Positions 51,605 through 60,375 of a stretch of DNA of 64,000 nucleotides are shown piece after piece (within the stretch, counting starts at the first letter, position 1; each line of letters begins with the position of its first letter). The DNA lies in assembly GCF_009766005.1 (NCBI RefSeq), contig NZ_LMUK01000041.1, positions 198,630 to 262,629 of the forward strand, written 5' to 3'. The notes beneath the pieces were generated by a model, which saw only the letters and a list, made by a program, of their open reading frames with translations, made no database searches and was not told the origin of the DNA. This DNA is from Bradyrhizobium sp. S69. GTDB lineage: Bacteria; Pseudomonadota; Alphaproteobacteria; Rhizobiales; Xanthobacteraceae. Both the position numbers and the translations under genes were made by a program.

Positions 51605-51904
51605 ATGACCGAAGCAATCGAAGTCACGACGTTCAAGCTCAAAGGGCACAGCTGCAAGGACTTCGTGGCGGCCAACGCCGACATCGACGCCTGGCTGAAG
51701 CGCCAGCCCGGCTTTCGGTCCCGGCGGATCGCCGAGCGCGATGACGGGACCATCGTCGATATGTTGATCTGGGATTCGGCCAAAAATGGCCGAAAGGCAG
51801 CGAGCGGCATCATGACTGAGATGGGGCATTCTCCGGTGCACGGCATGATCGACCAGAGTTCGGTTGACTGGACCGTGGCGCCGGTCCGTCACCAAGTCGG
51901 ATGA
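51605..51904 (+). CDS. Small protein resembling antibiotic-biosynthesis monooxygenase (ABM) fold
   Basis: 99 residues: VTTFKLKGHSCKDFVAANADIDAWLKRQPGFRSRRIAERDDGTIVDMLIWDS is typical of ABM-fold dimeric ferredoxin-like proteins. AGGAGG precedes the ATG. It follows the SDR gene by 68 bp, so it may belong to the same transcript. The function is unknown; members bind small aromatic or haem-like molecules. Confidence 0.7.
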   Translation: MTEAIEVTTFKLKGHSCKDFVAANADIDAWLKRQPGFRSRRIAERDDGTIVDMLIWDSAKNGRKAASGIMTEMGHSPVHGMIDQSSVDWTVAPVRHQVG

Positions 51905-51998
51905 CGGAGCCACAACTGCATGGGAGACCGGAAATGACCAATGTGATCTGACGCCAACAGGATGGCGCGGCGCATCGATGCGGATGATAATATAAGTC

Positions 51999-52955
51999 AT
52001 GAAGCCGACATCCGCGTGCACGCAAGATCGAGATCGTGAGGCCGGGCAAATCGAGGCGCTCTACGCTGAACTGGAACCGTTGAGCTGCCATCGTGCATTC
52101 GTCGACCATCTCTATATCCTGAGGGATAACGGTCGGCTGACCGGTCGGCACCGAAGCGTCTTTGCTTCGCCGCTGTGTGAGGTCGCCCTGGTGTGCCGCG
52201 AGGATGCCGGCAGCCTGCATCGTGGCGATGAAGCCGAGCGCTGGATAGCGGTGCGTCAGCGGCCGCGCTTCGGGCAGCGGCCGCGGCAACGCGCTTTTCG
52301 CGGCTGGATGATCGGCATTCGATGCCGGCCGTCGGGCATCGTGTTTGATGAAGAGGAGATCGCGCTTGCCGCCTTGGCCGGCGTCTTCACCGGGATCGTC
52401 AGGGAGCAAAACCCGCTCGACGATATCGTCCACGCCCTGGACGGCTGGATCGAGGACATCGTCGGGAAATCCGGCTTGCGGCAAGCCGAGTTCGCGGGGG
52501 CGCTCGATGACGCCGCAGCTTCCGAGCAAAGCGCGGCTATGCCGGCAGCCGACGGCAATCCGACCATCGCCGCACGCGCCGCCGCGGCGGGAATCTCGCC
52601 GCGAACGATGCTGCGCCATGTTCGCGCCCGCACCGGTCTGGCGCCGAAGCGCTACGCGTCGCTGCAGCGCTTCAGCCAGGCGCTTCGCCATCTGGCGCTC
52701 GACCATGCCGGCTTCGCGCAAATCGCCGCCGAGGTCGGATATTCCGATCAGGCCCATATGACGGTGGATCTGGCGCGGCACGCCGGGCTGTCACCCGGCC
52801 GCTTCCGGGCGTTGGCGCGACGCCAGATCCGAAACGACGCTGTCCGTTTCTTCAAAGACGACGATCTGCGCAAGCGCGTACGCCTGTTGGTCTGTGATTC
52901 CGGCGCGCCGATCGGCGCGGCGGCGGACACCGGCAAGGGACAGCACGGCCAATGA
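51999..52955 (+). CDS. AraC-type helix-turn-helix regulator
   Basis: 318 residues. The N-terminal half is a poorly conserved sensor (CHRAFVDHLYILRDNG, CEVALVCRED). The C-terminal AraC domain spans about residues 185-275 with AARAAAAGISPRTMLRHVRARTGLAPKRYASLQRF and FAQIAAEVGYSDQAHMTVDLARHAGLSPGRFR. It overlaps the thioesterase gene by 4 bp (ATGA), so it is co-translated with it, unusual for a regulator and suggesting they share a pathway. Confidence 0.83.
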   Translation: MKPTSACTQDRDREAGQIEALYAELEPLSCHRAFVDHLYILRDNGRLTGRHRSVFASPLCEVALVCREDAGSLHRGDEAERWIAVRQRPRFGQRPRQRAFRGWMIGIRCRPSGIVFDEEEIALAALAGVFTGIVREQNPLDDIVHALDGWIEDIVGKSGLRQAEFAGALDDAAASEQSAAMPAADGNPTIAARAAAAGISPRTMLRHVRARTGLAPKRYASLQRFSQALRHLALDHAGFAQIAAEVGYSDQAHMTVDLARHAGLSPGRFRALARRQIRNDAVRFFKDDDLRKRVRLLVCDSGAPIGAAADTGKGQHGQ

Positions 52956-53407
52956 CATCGTTCGAACCCAAAGACCCTCACTTCGAGGCCCGCGTCAAAG
53001 CCAGCTTCGCGCGCCAGCAGGCCATGAACACGCTCGGCATTGAAATTGCCGATCTCAAGGCCGGCGAAATCGAGCTGAGGATGCCGCAGGTGCCGGCCTA
53101 TACCCAGCAGCATGGTTTTACCCATGCCGGAATCATCGCGACCGCGCTCGACTCGGCGTGCGGCTATGCGGCGTTCTCGCTGATGCCGGAGGATGCCGCG
53201 GTTCTCACCGTCGAATTCAAGACCAACCTGATTGCACCGGCGAGGGGAGAATATTTCCTGTTCCGCGGCCGTGTGGTGAAGCCGGGTCGCACCATCACGG
53301 TTTGCGATAGCCGGGCCTTCGCCGTGGAGTCCGGCCAGGAAAGATTGGTCGCCACCATGACCGGCACCCTGATGGCGCTGTTTGACCGCGCCTGGATCAG
53401 CCAGTGA
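52952..53407 (+). CDS. PaaI-family hotdog thioesterase
   Basis: 151 residues of the hotdog fold: YTQQHGFTHAGIIATALDSACGYAAFSLMPED contains the HGGxxxxLxD-like catalytic element (here HAGIIATALD), followed by VLTVEFKTNLIAPARGE. It hydrolyses acyl-CoA or aryl-CoA thioesters; substrate not readable. Start overlaps the AraC stop by 4 bp. Confidence 0.88.
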   Translation: MTSFEPKDPHFEARVKASFARQQAMNTLGIEIADLKAGEIELRMPQVPAYTQQHGFTHAGIIATALDSACGYAAFSLMPEDAAVLTVEFKTNLIAPARGEYFLFRGRVVKPGRTITVCDSRAFAVESGQERLVATMTGTLMALFDRAWISQ

Positions 53408-53460
53408 GCGGCGTGCGGCACGTCGCCTGTCACGGCTAGCTCAGCGGCACGTCGATCGCT

Positions 53461-54159
53461 TCAATACTGATCGTGCCGGCGCAGCCACGCCATCGAGAAT
53501 TGCAGATCATCCTCGTCGCGGCCCTTCGGCACCAGGTCGAGGTAATGGTAGGCGCCATTGAGCATGTCGACGCCGCGCGAGTAGCAGGAATAGGTGTGGA
53601 ACAGTTCGCCGCGCCCATTGCGGGCGAACACGCTGATTCCGACTTGCTCGGAGACTTTGTTCGGCTGAACCTGGTAGTTGTAATAGGTGCCGGCGGCGAT
53701 CTGGTCAGGCGTGAACGATGCCTGGTAGTCGAAGTTGAAATCGCTGCCATGGGACGAGACCCATGGAAAGCTCCAGCCCATGCGCTTCTTGTAAGCGGCG
53801 ATCCTGGCCAACGGCGCCAGCGACACCGCCGTGAACGTCACGTCGCGATGGCCAAGATGGACAGGGATGCCGTTGAAATTGTCGGCCCAGAACGAGCATG
53901 ACTTGCATGCCTCTTCCCAATCGGGCGCGAACATGAAGTGATAGACGATCAGTTGCGAGCGGCCGCCGAACAGATCAGCGAGCGACAGCGCGCCGTCGGG
54001 TCCCTCAAACAAATAGGACTTCTCCACGTGCTCCCAGGGCATCGCCATTCGCCGGCGCGTCAGGGCGTCGCGCTGGCGATTGAATTCCTTCTCGGCCGCC
54101 AGCAATTCCAGCCGGGCCGCGAGCCACTGCTCGTGGGTTGCGATGCTGTGATCGGTCAT
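53461..54159 (-). CDS. DUF899-family thioredoxin-like protein
   Basis: 232 residues. Family motifs: WEHVEKSYLFEGPDG, LIVYHFMFAPDWEEACKSCSFWADNFNG (with a C-x-x-C) and the late DLVPKGRDED. DUF899 proteins have a thioredoxin-like fold and no settled function. It is the last gene of the ArsR-SRPBCC-SRPBCC-DUF899 operon, a combination common in soil bacteria and usually annotated as a small stress or xenobiotic module. Confidence 0.87.
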   Translation of the reverse strand: MTDHSIATHEQWLAARLELLAAEKEFNRQRDALTRRRMAMPWEHVEKSYLFEGPDGALSLADLFGGRSQLIVYHFMFAPDWEEACKSCSFWADNFNGIPVHLGHRDVTFTAVSLAPLARIAAYKKRMGWSFPWVSSHGSDFNFDYQASFTPDQIAAGTYYNYQVQPNKVSEQVGISVFARNGRGELFHTYSCYSRGVDMLNGAYHYLDLVPKGRDEDDLQFSMAWLRRHDQY

Positions 54160-54186
54160 CGTCGTTCTCCCTTGGCGGATGCGGGT

Positions 54187-54630
54187 TTATTCCCAACTGT
54201 CGATCTTGATATCGTTGGGGAAGGGCGCGCCTTCGCCGGTTTCGAGCAGTGACTTCAGGCTGACCAGAAAGGTTCCCCATTTGGTGCTGCAATGATGCAT
54301 GAACTCCACCGGCTCCTTCCAGCCCTGGTGCTTGAACAGCACGCTGGTCCAGTCGCCATCCTGTTTGAGATCGAAACTTATTTTAGTGCCGATCCATTCG
54401 TCGGGCCCGTCGACGACTTGCCATAACACGTGGTCGTCGGGACGATGCTCAAGCACCTTCATGTCGAAACCGCCACGGTCGCCAAAGCGAAATTTTAGCG
54501 GGCCGCCGACATCGGTTTCGTCTTGCGTGCTGTTGGTCCACCAGGCGGAAAGACCTTCGGGCGTGGTCAACGCCTGATAGGTATCGTTCAGCGACGACTG
54601 GATTCCGATCTTGTGTAGAATATCCACCAT
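54187..54630 (-). CDS. SRPBCC domain protein (operon gene 3)
   Basis: 147 residues; START-like fold with IGIQSSLNDTYQALTTPEGLSAWWTNSTQDETDVGGPLKFRFG and a closing WGTFLVSLKSLLETGEGAPFP. AGGAG precedes the ATG at 54630. 27 bp separate it from DUF899 and 38 bp from the SRPBCC gene upstream. Confidence 0.87.
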   Translation of the reverse strand: MVDILHKIGIQSSLNDTYQALTTPEGLSAWWTNSTQDETDVGGPLKFRFGDRGGFDMKVLEHRPDDHVLWQVVDGPDEWIGTKISFDLKQDGDWTSVLFKHQGWKEPVEFMHHCSTKWGTFLVSLKSLLETGEGAPFPNDIKIDSWE

Positions 54631-54668
54631 GGCGATTGCTCCTGCCGGGGTTGGTTGCTGCGTGAATT

Positions 54669-55136
54669 TCAATTCTGTTCGCCGGCGATGGCCGCGATAA
54701 CAGGGACGACCTTGTTCCAGCCGCCGCTCATATTGGTGAAAGCGGTCTCGTTCCTCGGCAGCACGAAGCCGGAATGGACCAGACGAAGCCTTGTTCCGTT
54801 GTCCACTTTGGAAAGCGTGAAGGTGACGACTGTATCGAGCCTGGAGCCGTAGCCTGAGTTGGCTTCGTGGCCGCCTTGCCACGAATAAACGAGGCGTTGG
54901 TTCGGGATCACCTCCAGCACCTCGCAGTGAATGACGCCGTCCCATGCGCCGGCTGCCGTGGTCTGGTAGGTGAAGCGCGTGCCGGTGACGGGCGCGAACC
55001 CGACAGGTGCCATCTTCAGCCAGCGGCCCATCAACGCGCCGGTGGTCAGCGTTTTCCAGATCATCTCCGGCGCATGCGGAAACACGTCGTCGACTACGAT
55101 CTGTTGGGTGTGGGATTTCAAGGCGGCCTCATTCAT
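54669..55136 (-). CDS. SRPBCC domain protein (operon gene 2)
   Basis: 155 residues; VVDDVFPHAPEMIWKTLTTGALMGRWLKM and the following GTRFTYQTTAAGAWDGVIHCEVLEVIPNQRLVYSW are AHSA1-like. The start overlaps the ArsR stop (ATGA, 55133-55136). Its ligand is unknown. Confidence 0.88.
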   Translation of the reverse strand: MNEAALKSHTQQIVVDDVFPHAPEMIWKTLTTGALMGRWLKMAPVGFAPVTGTRFTYQTTAAGAWDGVIHCEVLEVIPNQRLVYSWQGGHEANSGYGSRLDTVVTFTLSKVDNGTRLRLVHSGFVLPRNETAFTNMSGGWNKVVPVIAAIAGEQN

Positions 55137-55462
55137 GGATCGATCTCCTTCAATAGGGTTCGCAGGTCGGCGAACCGCTCACGCCAGAACACGTCGTAAT
55201 GGCTCATCCAGTCGAACAACGGGGCGAGCCCCTTCGGCTCGCTGCGATAGAAGACGTTGCGGCCCTGCGCGCGATCGATGATCAGGCCGGCCTGCTTGAG
55301 GGAACGCAGATGTTGCGAGATCGCCGACTGCGTCACGCCGCTGCCGCGCGTCAGGTCGGCCACGCTGATCTCGTCGGACCGCGCGATCCGTTCAAACACC
55401 GCGCGCCGCGTCGGGTCGGCGAGGGTACGCATCACGGCATCAATGGGAGAGGGCTGCATCAT
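55133..55462 (-). CDS. ArsR family transcriptional regulator
   Basis: 109-residue winged helix: MRTLADPTRRAVFERIARSDEISVADLTRGSGVTQSAISQHLRSLKQAGLIIDRAQGRNVFYR. No Cys pair, so metal sensing is unlikely. It heads the operon with two SRPBCC genes and DUF899, and two palindromes immediately upstream are probable operators for autorepression. Confidence 0.92.
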   Translation of the reverse strand: MMQPSPIDAVMRTLADPTRRAVFERIARSDEISVADLTRGSGVTQSAISQHLRSLKQAGLIIDRAQGRNVFYRSEPKGLAPLFDWMSHYDVFWRERFADLRTLLKEIDP

Positions 55463-55470
55463 GCAGATAC

Positions 55471-55504
55471 ATTAGTAGATACTAATCTATTAGTCAACAC
55501 TAAT
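55471..55504 (-). promoter_or_regulatory. Two ArsR operator candidates
   Basis: ATTAGTAGATACTAAT (55471-55486, perfect palindrome) and ATTAGTCAACACTAAT (55489-55504, same outer arms) lie side by side 9 bp ahead of the ArsR start. Shared half-site ATTAGT/ACTAAT. Confidence 0.75.
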
Positions 55505-55623
55505 ATGAAAGTGCGCGTGTTCCGGCGGCAGGCGTCGCGCATCGGGGTACTTCGGCTCTCAGCTACCTGACTTGTGTCCGCCGCCGGAATTGGACATCGT
55601 GAACCGCGAAGATCAGCGCTGAA

Positions 55624-56139
55624 ATGACCGAGACGATGCACGAGCGAGCGAGACCTGGGCGGGATCGGACGGGCGAAACCCGCGTCGGCAACAAGGATAC
55701 CCAAGCCTATCGGGTCAAAAACCAGGTCGGATATCTGCTGCGAAGAAACTATCAGCGGCACCTGGCGGTATTTCAGGCGCTCGCGTGCGACAAGCAGCTG
55801 ACCTCGGTGCAGTTTGTCACGCTGTGCGTGATCCATGACGACGGTCCAAGTTCCCAGGTCGACCTCATCAACTCGACCGGTATCGATCAGGCGACGATCC
55901 GGGGCATCATCAATCGACTGAAGGCCCGCAAGCTTATCAAGCTTGCCGCCGACCCCTCCGACAAACGCAAGGTGGTGGCGTCGCTGACCGATCGGGGCGG
56001 GCAGCTTCTCGAACAGATGATTCCGTGTGCGGAGGCCATCACCACCGAAACCATGGCGCCGCTCAATCCCGCCGAACGCGAGGCTTTTCTGTTTCTGCTG
56101 CGCAAGCTGATGGGACCCGGGCGCCACGGCGAGACCTGA
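55624..56139 (+). CDS. MarR family transcriptional regulator
   Basis: 171 residues: QVDLINSTGIDQATIRGIINRLKARKLIKLAADPSDKRKVVASLTDRGGQLLEQM is the MarR wing-helix with the DxRxxxxxLT-like element DKRKVVASLT. N-terminal 30 residues are basic and may be disordered. Divergent from the ArsR operon. Palindromes at 56157 and 56287 suggest it controls the downstream symporter genes. Confidence 0.88.
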   Translation: MTETMHERARPGRDRTGETRVGNKDTQAYRVKNQVGYLLRRNYQRHLAVFQALACDKQLTSVQFVTLCVIHDDGPSSQVDLINSTGIDQATIRGIINRLKARKLIKLAADPSDKRKVVASLTDRGGQLLEQMIPCAEAITTETMAPLNPAEREAFLFLLRKLMGPGRHGET

Positions 56140-56156
56140 GCCTCGATCATAATTAG

Positions 56157-56298
56157 AGCGCATGCGCTTTAATGGATGGCGGTCTGAGGACGTGGCACGT
56201 CGCGCGGCTCGGCCAGATAGCCCGATCGCGAGAGCCGCAAAAAGCAGCGTGGTATGCCTGCGCGTTGAGCTTGACCGGAAATAAAGAGCGTATACGCT
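56157..56298. promoter_or_regulatory. Two 12-bp palindromes, candidate MarR operators
   Basis: AGCGCATGCGCT (56157-56168) and AGCGTATACGCT (56287-56298), each perfect, in the longer context AGAGCG-N4-CGCTT, 130 bp apart. They flank the interval between marR and the DUF3311/symporter genes; the second is next to the likely promoter of the latter. Confidence 0.65.
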
Positions 56299-56353
56299 TC
56301 AAATACCAATGACAGACGGCCGCGGACGGATTTCAATTACCGGAGGGGTTGCC

Positions 56354-56554
56354 GTGAAATACTTTCTTGTCTCGTTGCCGATCATCGGCGTCTTTCTCGG
56401 GGCGACCGTATTCAATCGCGTCACGCCGTTTGTTTTTGGAATGCCGCTGTTCTTTGCCTGGACGCTGTTCAACGTCCTGCTGATGTCGGCCATCATGTTG
56501 ACGATCTATAAAATCGATCCGGCCAATGCCAAGCCCAGCGGAGAGCCGCGATGA
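56354..56554 (+). CDS. DUF3311-like small membrane protein, symporter partner
   Basis: 66 residues with a GTG start after GGAGGGG (an ATG at 56309 is also in frame). Two hydrophobic helices, YFLVSLPIIGVFLGATVF and FGMPLFFAWTLFNVLLMSAIM, with the MP-x-FFxW pattern typical of DUF3311. It overlaps the symporter gene by 4 bp (ATGA), the usual arrangement of these pairs; a small accessory subunit is likely. Confidence 0.83.
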   Translation: MKYFLVSLPIIGVFLGATVFNRVTPFVFGMPLFFAWTLFNVLLMSAIMLTIYKIDPANAKPSGEPR

Positions 56555-58020
56555 ATTCCGCGATGATCATCATCTGCCTGGCGCTGGTCGGCGCCATCAT
56601 CGTCGGCCTTCTCGCCAGCCACGGCCGCAAGATGAATCTCGAACAATGGAGTGTGGGCGGGCGAACGTTCGGCACGGTGTTCGTGTTCGTGCTGATGGCC
56701 GGAGAAATCTACACGACCTTTACGTTCCTCGGCGCCAGCGGGTTTGCCTATGGCAAGGGCGGCGCCGTGCTCTACATCATGACCTACACCTGTCTGGCGT
56801 TCGTGTCGTCCTATTGGCTGCTGCCGCCGATCTGGAGATACGCAAAGCAGCATAATCTGATCACGCAGCCCGATTTTTTCGCCAGGGTCTACGATAGCCC
56901 GGCGGTCGGATTCATCGTCGCCATCGTCGGCCTGGTCGCGCTGATTCCCTATCTGATCCTGCAATTCAAGGGGCTCGGAATCATCGTCGAGATTGCATCC
57001 TACGGGGCGATCTCGACCCAGACCGCTGTCATCATCGGGGCGGTGGCGATGAGCATCTACGTCGTCGTGTCCGGCGTGCATGGATCGGCGTGGAACGCGA
57101 CCATCAAGGATTGCACCATCCTTCTGGTCTGTGCGTTCCTCGGCCTCTACCTTCCGTATCATTATTACGGCAGCGTCGGCGAAATGTTCGCGAGCATCGA
57201 GAAAGCCAAAAGCGGATTTCTGGCGCTGCCACAGGTCGGCGAAAATCCGATGTGGTATTGCACCACGATCGCGATCTCCGCGCTCGGGCTTTACATGTGG
57301 CCGCATACCTTCGCTTCGATCTACACCTCGAAATCGGAACGCATCTTCCGAAAGAATGCCGTGGTGATGCCGCTGTATTCGCTGGTGATGCTGTTCTCGA
57401 TGCTGGTTGGATTTACCGCGGTCTTGAAGGTGCCGGGGCTGACCGGCGGCCAGATCGATCTGGCGCTGCTTCGGCTGTCGATCGCGACTTTCGATCCTTG
57501 GTTCGTCGGCGTCATCGGGGCGGCCGGAGTGCTGACGGCGCTGGTGCCGGGCTCGATGATGCTGATCGCAGCCTCGACGCTGTTTGCGAACAATATCTAT
57601 CGGAAGCTGATGCCCGAAACCGAGGGTCGGTCCGTTTCCAGGATTGCCAAGCTCGCGGCGCCTTTGATTGCGATGGTCGCCGTCTACTTTACGATCAATG
57701 GCGGCAACAGCATCGTCGCACTCTTGATCATGGGTTACAGCATCGTCACGCAACTGTTTCCGCCGCTGGTCGCAAGCCTGCTGCCGAACAATCCGGTGAC
57801 GAAGCAGGGGGCGATCGCCGGAATTCTGGTTGGCGTCGCCACCGTCGCGGTGGTCGTGACCACCAAGACCAGCATCGCCACCTTGTTTCCGGGCGCCTCG
57901 CCGCTGGTGGCGGGAATCAACACCGGCTTTATTGCGCTGACGTTGAATGTCGCGACCATGATCGTCGTCAGCGCATTCTCGCGCGTCCCGCAGCCGCGAC
58001 TGGCCAGTTCGGCGGAATGA
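56551..58020 (+). CDS. Sodium:solute symporter family protein
   Basis: 489 residues, about 13 transmembrane helices of the LeuT-like SSS fold. Features are WSVGGRTFGTVFVFVLMAGEIYTTFTFLGASGFAYGKG near the N-terminus and the core signature region ISALGLYMWPHTFASIYTSKSERIFRKN. Likely sodium-coupled uptake of a monocarboxylate or similar substrate. Translationally coupled to the DUF3311 partner; MarR regulation proposed from the operators. Confidence 0.9.
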   Translation: MNSAMIIICLALVGAIIVGLLASHGRKMNLEQWSVGGRTFGTVFVFVLMAGEIYTTFTFLGASGFAYGKGGAVLYIMTYTCLAFVSSYWLLPPIWRYAKQHNLITQPDFFARVYDSPAVGFIVAIVGLVALIPYLILQFKGLGIIVEIASYGAISTQTAVIIGAVAMSIYVVVSGVHGSAWNATIKDCTILLVCAFLGLYLPYHYYGSVGEMFASIEKAKSGFLALPQVGENPMWYCTTIAISALGLYMWPHTFASIYTSKSERIFRKNAVVMPLYSLVMLFSMLVGFTAVLKVPGLTGGQIDLALLRLSIATFDPWFVGVIGAAGVLTALVPGSMMLIAASTLFANNIYRKLMPETEGRSVSRIAKLAAPLIAMVAVYFTINGGNSIVALLIMGYSIVTQLFPPLVASLLPNNPVTKQGAIAGILVGVATVAVVVTTKTSIATLFPGASPLVAGINTGFIALTLNVATMIVVSAFSRVPQPRLASSAE

Positions 58021-58113
58021 ACTGATGACCTGAAGCGGAAAGCCTGATCGGCCCTGATGGCTTCACTTGCCGCATCCAGGCGGACTGTTTCCTTGATTCA
58101 GATAACGCGGTTG

Positions 58114-59379
58114 TCACGACCAGCGGCGCAGCACGACGCTTGCATTGACGCCGCCAAAGCCGAAGCCGTTTGACATCGCGTGCGTCATCGGCATGCGGCG
58201 GGCTTCGCCACGGACCAGATCGATCCCGTCCGCGAGCGGGTCGGGGTTTTCGAGGTTGAGGGTCGGCGGTGCGACCTGGTCGCGAAGCGCCAGCGCCGTG
58301 AAGATCGCTTCCAACCCGCCGGCGGCACCCAACAGATGGCCGGTGGCCGACTTGGTCGCGCTGACCGCGATGCGCCCATCGTCGCCGAACACGGCCTTGA
58401 TCGCCGCCAATTCGCCGCGGTCGCCGACTGGCGTCGAGGTCGAATGCGCGTTCAGATGCTGCACATCGCCGGGCGCAAGTCCGGCTTGCCGCAGCGCCAA
58501 TTGCATCGCGCGGCGGGCGCCCGAGCCGTCCTCGGGTCCTGATGTCATGTGATAGGCATCGGAGCTGGTGCCATATCCGACGAGTTCGACCAGCGGCTTT
58601 GCGCCGCGCGCCTGCGCGTGCTGCAAATCCTCGATCACGAGAACTCCGGCACCTTCTCCCATCACGAATCCGTCGCGGTCGCGATCGAACGGACGCGAGG
58701 CGCGGCTCGGCGTGTCGTTGAAGCTGGTCGATAGCGCGCGCGCCGCGGCAAAGCCGCCAAGGGCGACGAGATCGATGCAGGCGTCGGTGCCACCGCAAAT
58801 CGCGACGTCGGCTTCGCCGGCCTGGATCAGCCGCGCGGCATCGCCGATCGCCTGGACGCCGGCCGCGCAGGCGGTGATGGGGGCGCCGAGCGGACCCTGA
58901 TAGCCAAAGTGAATGGAGATTTGACCGGCGGCGAGGTTGACCAGAAACGACGGCACCGTGAACGGCGACAGACGCCTGATGCCGCGGGTGTCGGTGGTGC
59001 GAACGGCCTCGACGATGGCGGGGAATCCGCCGATCCCCGAACCGATCACGGTCGCGGTTCTCTCGCGCGACGTCGCGTCCTCCGGCTTCCAGCCGGCCTG
59101 TGCGATCGCTTCGGTCGCGGCGGCCATCGCGAACAGGATGAAGCGATCCATCTTGCGCTGATCTTTCCGCGCCACCGCGGTATCAGGGTCGAATCCGGCC
59201 TCGTTGTCCTCAGCCTTGTTAGGCACGATACCCGCGACCCGTGCGGCGAGGTCGGCACTGAAGCTGGCGGGCAGGGCACGCAGGCCCGATCGCCCCGCAA
59301 TCAGCCGCGACCAGATGGCTTCCACGCCGCATCCGAGCGGCGACACCGCTCCCATTCCCGTGACAACGATCCTGCGCAT
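58114..59379 (-). CDS. Beta-ketoacyl-ACP synthase II (FabF-like)
   Basis: 421-residue KAS. VVTGMGAVSPLGCGVEAIW at the start, nucleophile Cys171 in ITACAAGVQAIGDA, His312 in NAHSTSTPVGD (usual NAHGTSTP; Gly to Ser) and His348 in KSATGHLLGAAG. GFGFGGVNASVVL near the end. It condenses acyl-ACP with malonyl-ACP. It is probably not the main fabF, which usually lies next to acpP, but an accessory KAS under a local HxlR regulator 9 bp upstream. Confidence 0.9.
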   Translation of the reverse strand: MRRIVVTGMGAVSPLGCGVEAIWSRLIAGRSGLRALPASFSADLAARVAGIVPNKAEDNEAGFDPDTAVARKDQRKMDRFILFAMAAATEAIAQAGWKPEDATSRERTATVIGSGIGGFPAIVEAVRTTDTRGIRRLSPFTVPSFLVNLAAGQISIHFGYQGPLGAPITACAAGVQAIGDAARLIQAGEADVAICGGTDACIDLVALGGFAAARALSTSFNDTPSRASRPFDRDRDGFVMGEGAGVLVIEDLQHAQARGAKPLVELVGYGTSSDAYHMTSGPEDGSGARRAMQLALRQAGLAPGDVQHLNAHSTSTPVGDRGELAAIKAVFGDDGRIAVSATKSATGHLLGAAGGLEAIFTALALRDQVAPPTLNLENPDPLADGIDLVRGEARRMPMTHAMSNGFGFGGVNASVVLRRWS

Positions 59380-59388
59380 CGGTTTCCT

Positions 59389-59895
59389 TTATACGGTTGC
59401 GTGCGGCCGCAGCGCGCGCATCGCGTCCAGCCGCCGGTGCACGTCGCGGCTGGCCCTGGGGCCGGGAACGAGCACTACGTTATCCAGGGTGATCGGCGCA
59501 AGGGTCCCGGCAGCCACCATGACCGGCTCGACCCCGCGCGAAGACGCCCGGTCTGCCATCAGCAGGGACGCGCCTTTTGCGGCGAGATGTTTGTTGCCCC
59601 AGGCAAACATCGCTATCACGACGGGAAAAAAGTCGCGACCTTTTTCGGTCAGCACATATTCGTACCAGTCGGGCTTCCTGTGGTAGATGCGTCGCTTGAA
59701 AAGGCCCTGCGCGGTGAGATGTTTCAGGCGGCGGGTCAGGATATTGGGCGCAATTCCGAGACTCCGCCGGAATTCGTCGAAGCGCGTAAAGCCCTGAAAC
59801 GCGTCACGCAGGATCAGGATGCTCCAATATTCACCGACCGACTCCAGCGTCCGGGCCGCGGGGCATTCCGAGCGAGGCTTTTTCCGCGGCTGCAT
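59389..59895 (-). CDS. HxlR family transcriptional regulator
   Basis: 168 residues: CPAARTLESVGEYWSILILRDAFQGFTRFDEFRRSLGIAPNILTRRLKHLTAQGLFKRRIYH is a complete HxlR winged helix with conserved first Cys. A 50-residue C-terminal extension has no clear fold. It precedes fabF by 9 bp in the same direction, so the two form an operon. Three phased DNA repeats immediately upstream are probable binding sites. Confidence 0.9.
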   Translation of the reverse strand: MQPRKKPRSECPAARTLESVGEYWSILILRDAFQGFTRFDEFRRSLGIAPNILTRRLKHLTAQGLFKRRIYHRKPDWYEYVLTEKGRDFFPVVIAMFAWGNKHLAAKGASLLMADRASSRGVEPVMVAAGTLAPITLDNVVLVPGPRASRDVHRRLDAMRALRPHATV

Positions 59896-59915
59896 CGCGT
59901 GTAACTAGGTTTAGT

Positions 59916-59974
59916 ACTTTCATTTTGCAAGTAGCTGCTTCTATTTTGCAAGTACGAACTTCTATTTTGAAAAT
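59916..59974 (-). promoter_or_regulatory. Three 17-bp repeats at 21-bp pitch upstream of HxlR-fabF
   Basis: ACTTTCATTTTGCAAGT (59916-59932), GCTTCTATTTTGCAAGT (59937-59953) and ACTTCTATTTTGAAAAT (59958-59974). Each has a partly symmetrical ACTT-N9-AAGT layout. Unit starts are 21 bp apart, exactly two helical turns, and the array begins 21 bp before the HxlR start codon. Confidence 0.7.
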
Positions 59975-60375
59975 ATAAAAAACCGTCGTGACGATGTCCG
60001 AATGCCGGCACGACATCGCCGCCACTTGCCTCGCAAAACTGCCCGACGGGCAAATCACCTTCTCGCGCCGAATCCTGTCCAGACCCTTTTGCAAAAATAT
60101 TTCTGTTTCCTTCGAGGGCAAATCACCTGCTTATTTCTAGCCATCCCGTCCCGAGAGAGGGGGCGTTGGCCATCGTCACTGACGTTGGGGCGGGGAGCGA
60201 TGGACGCGGATGCGCTTTTGACGAACGGCGCGTGAGGCGGACGGCAAAGTCGTGTGGTCCTGACGCCCCAATGGCAGGTGTCAAGTTCGCAAGAAGCTCA
60301 CGCTTCTTGCGGGCGACGGTGACAAACAAGCTCTGGTCTCACCGGGGAGAGCACGAAATAAGCTGTAAAACCATT

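Noticed and set aside
52748..53125. Minus-strand frame over AraC/thioesterase junction
   Set aside because: Shadow of the two overlapping plus-strand genes.
59916..59974. Start of a CRISPR array
   Set aside because: Units are only 17 bp with 4-bp gaps, degenerate and three in number; phased operators fit better.
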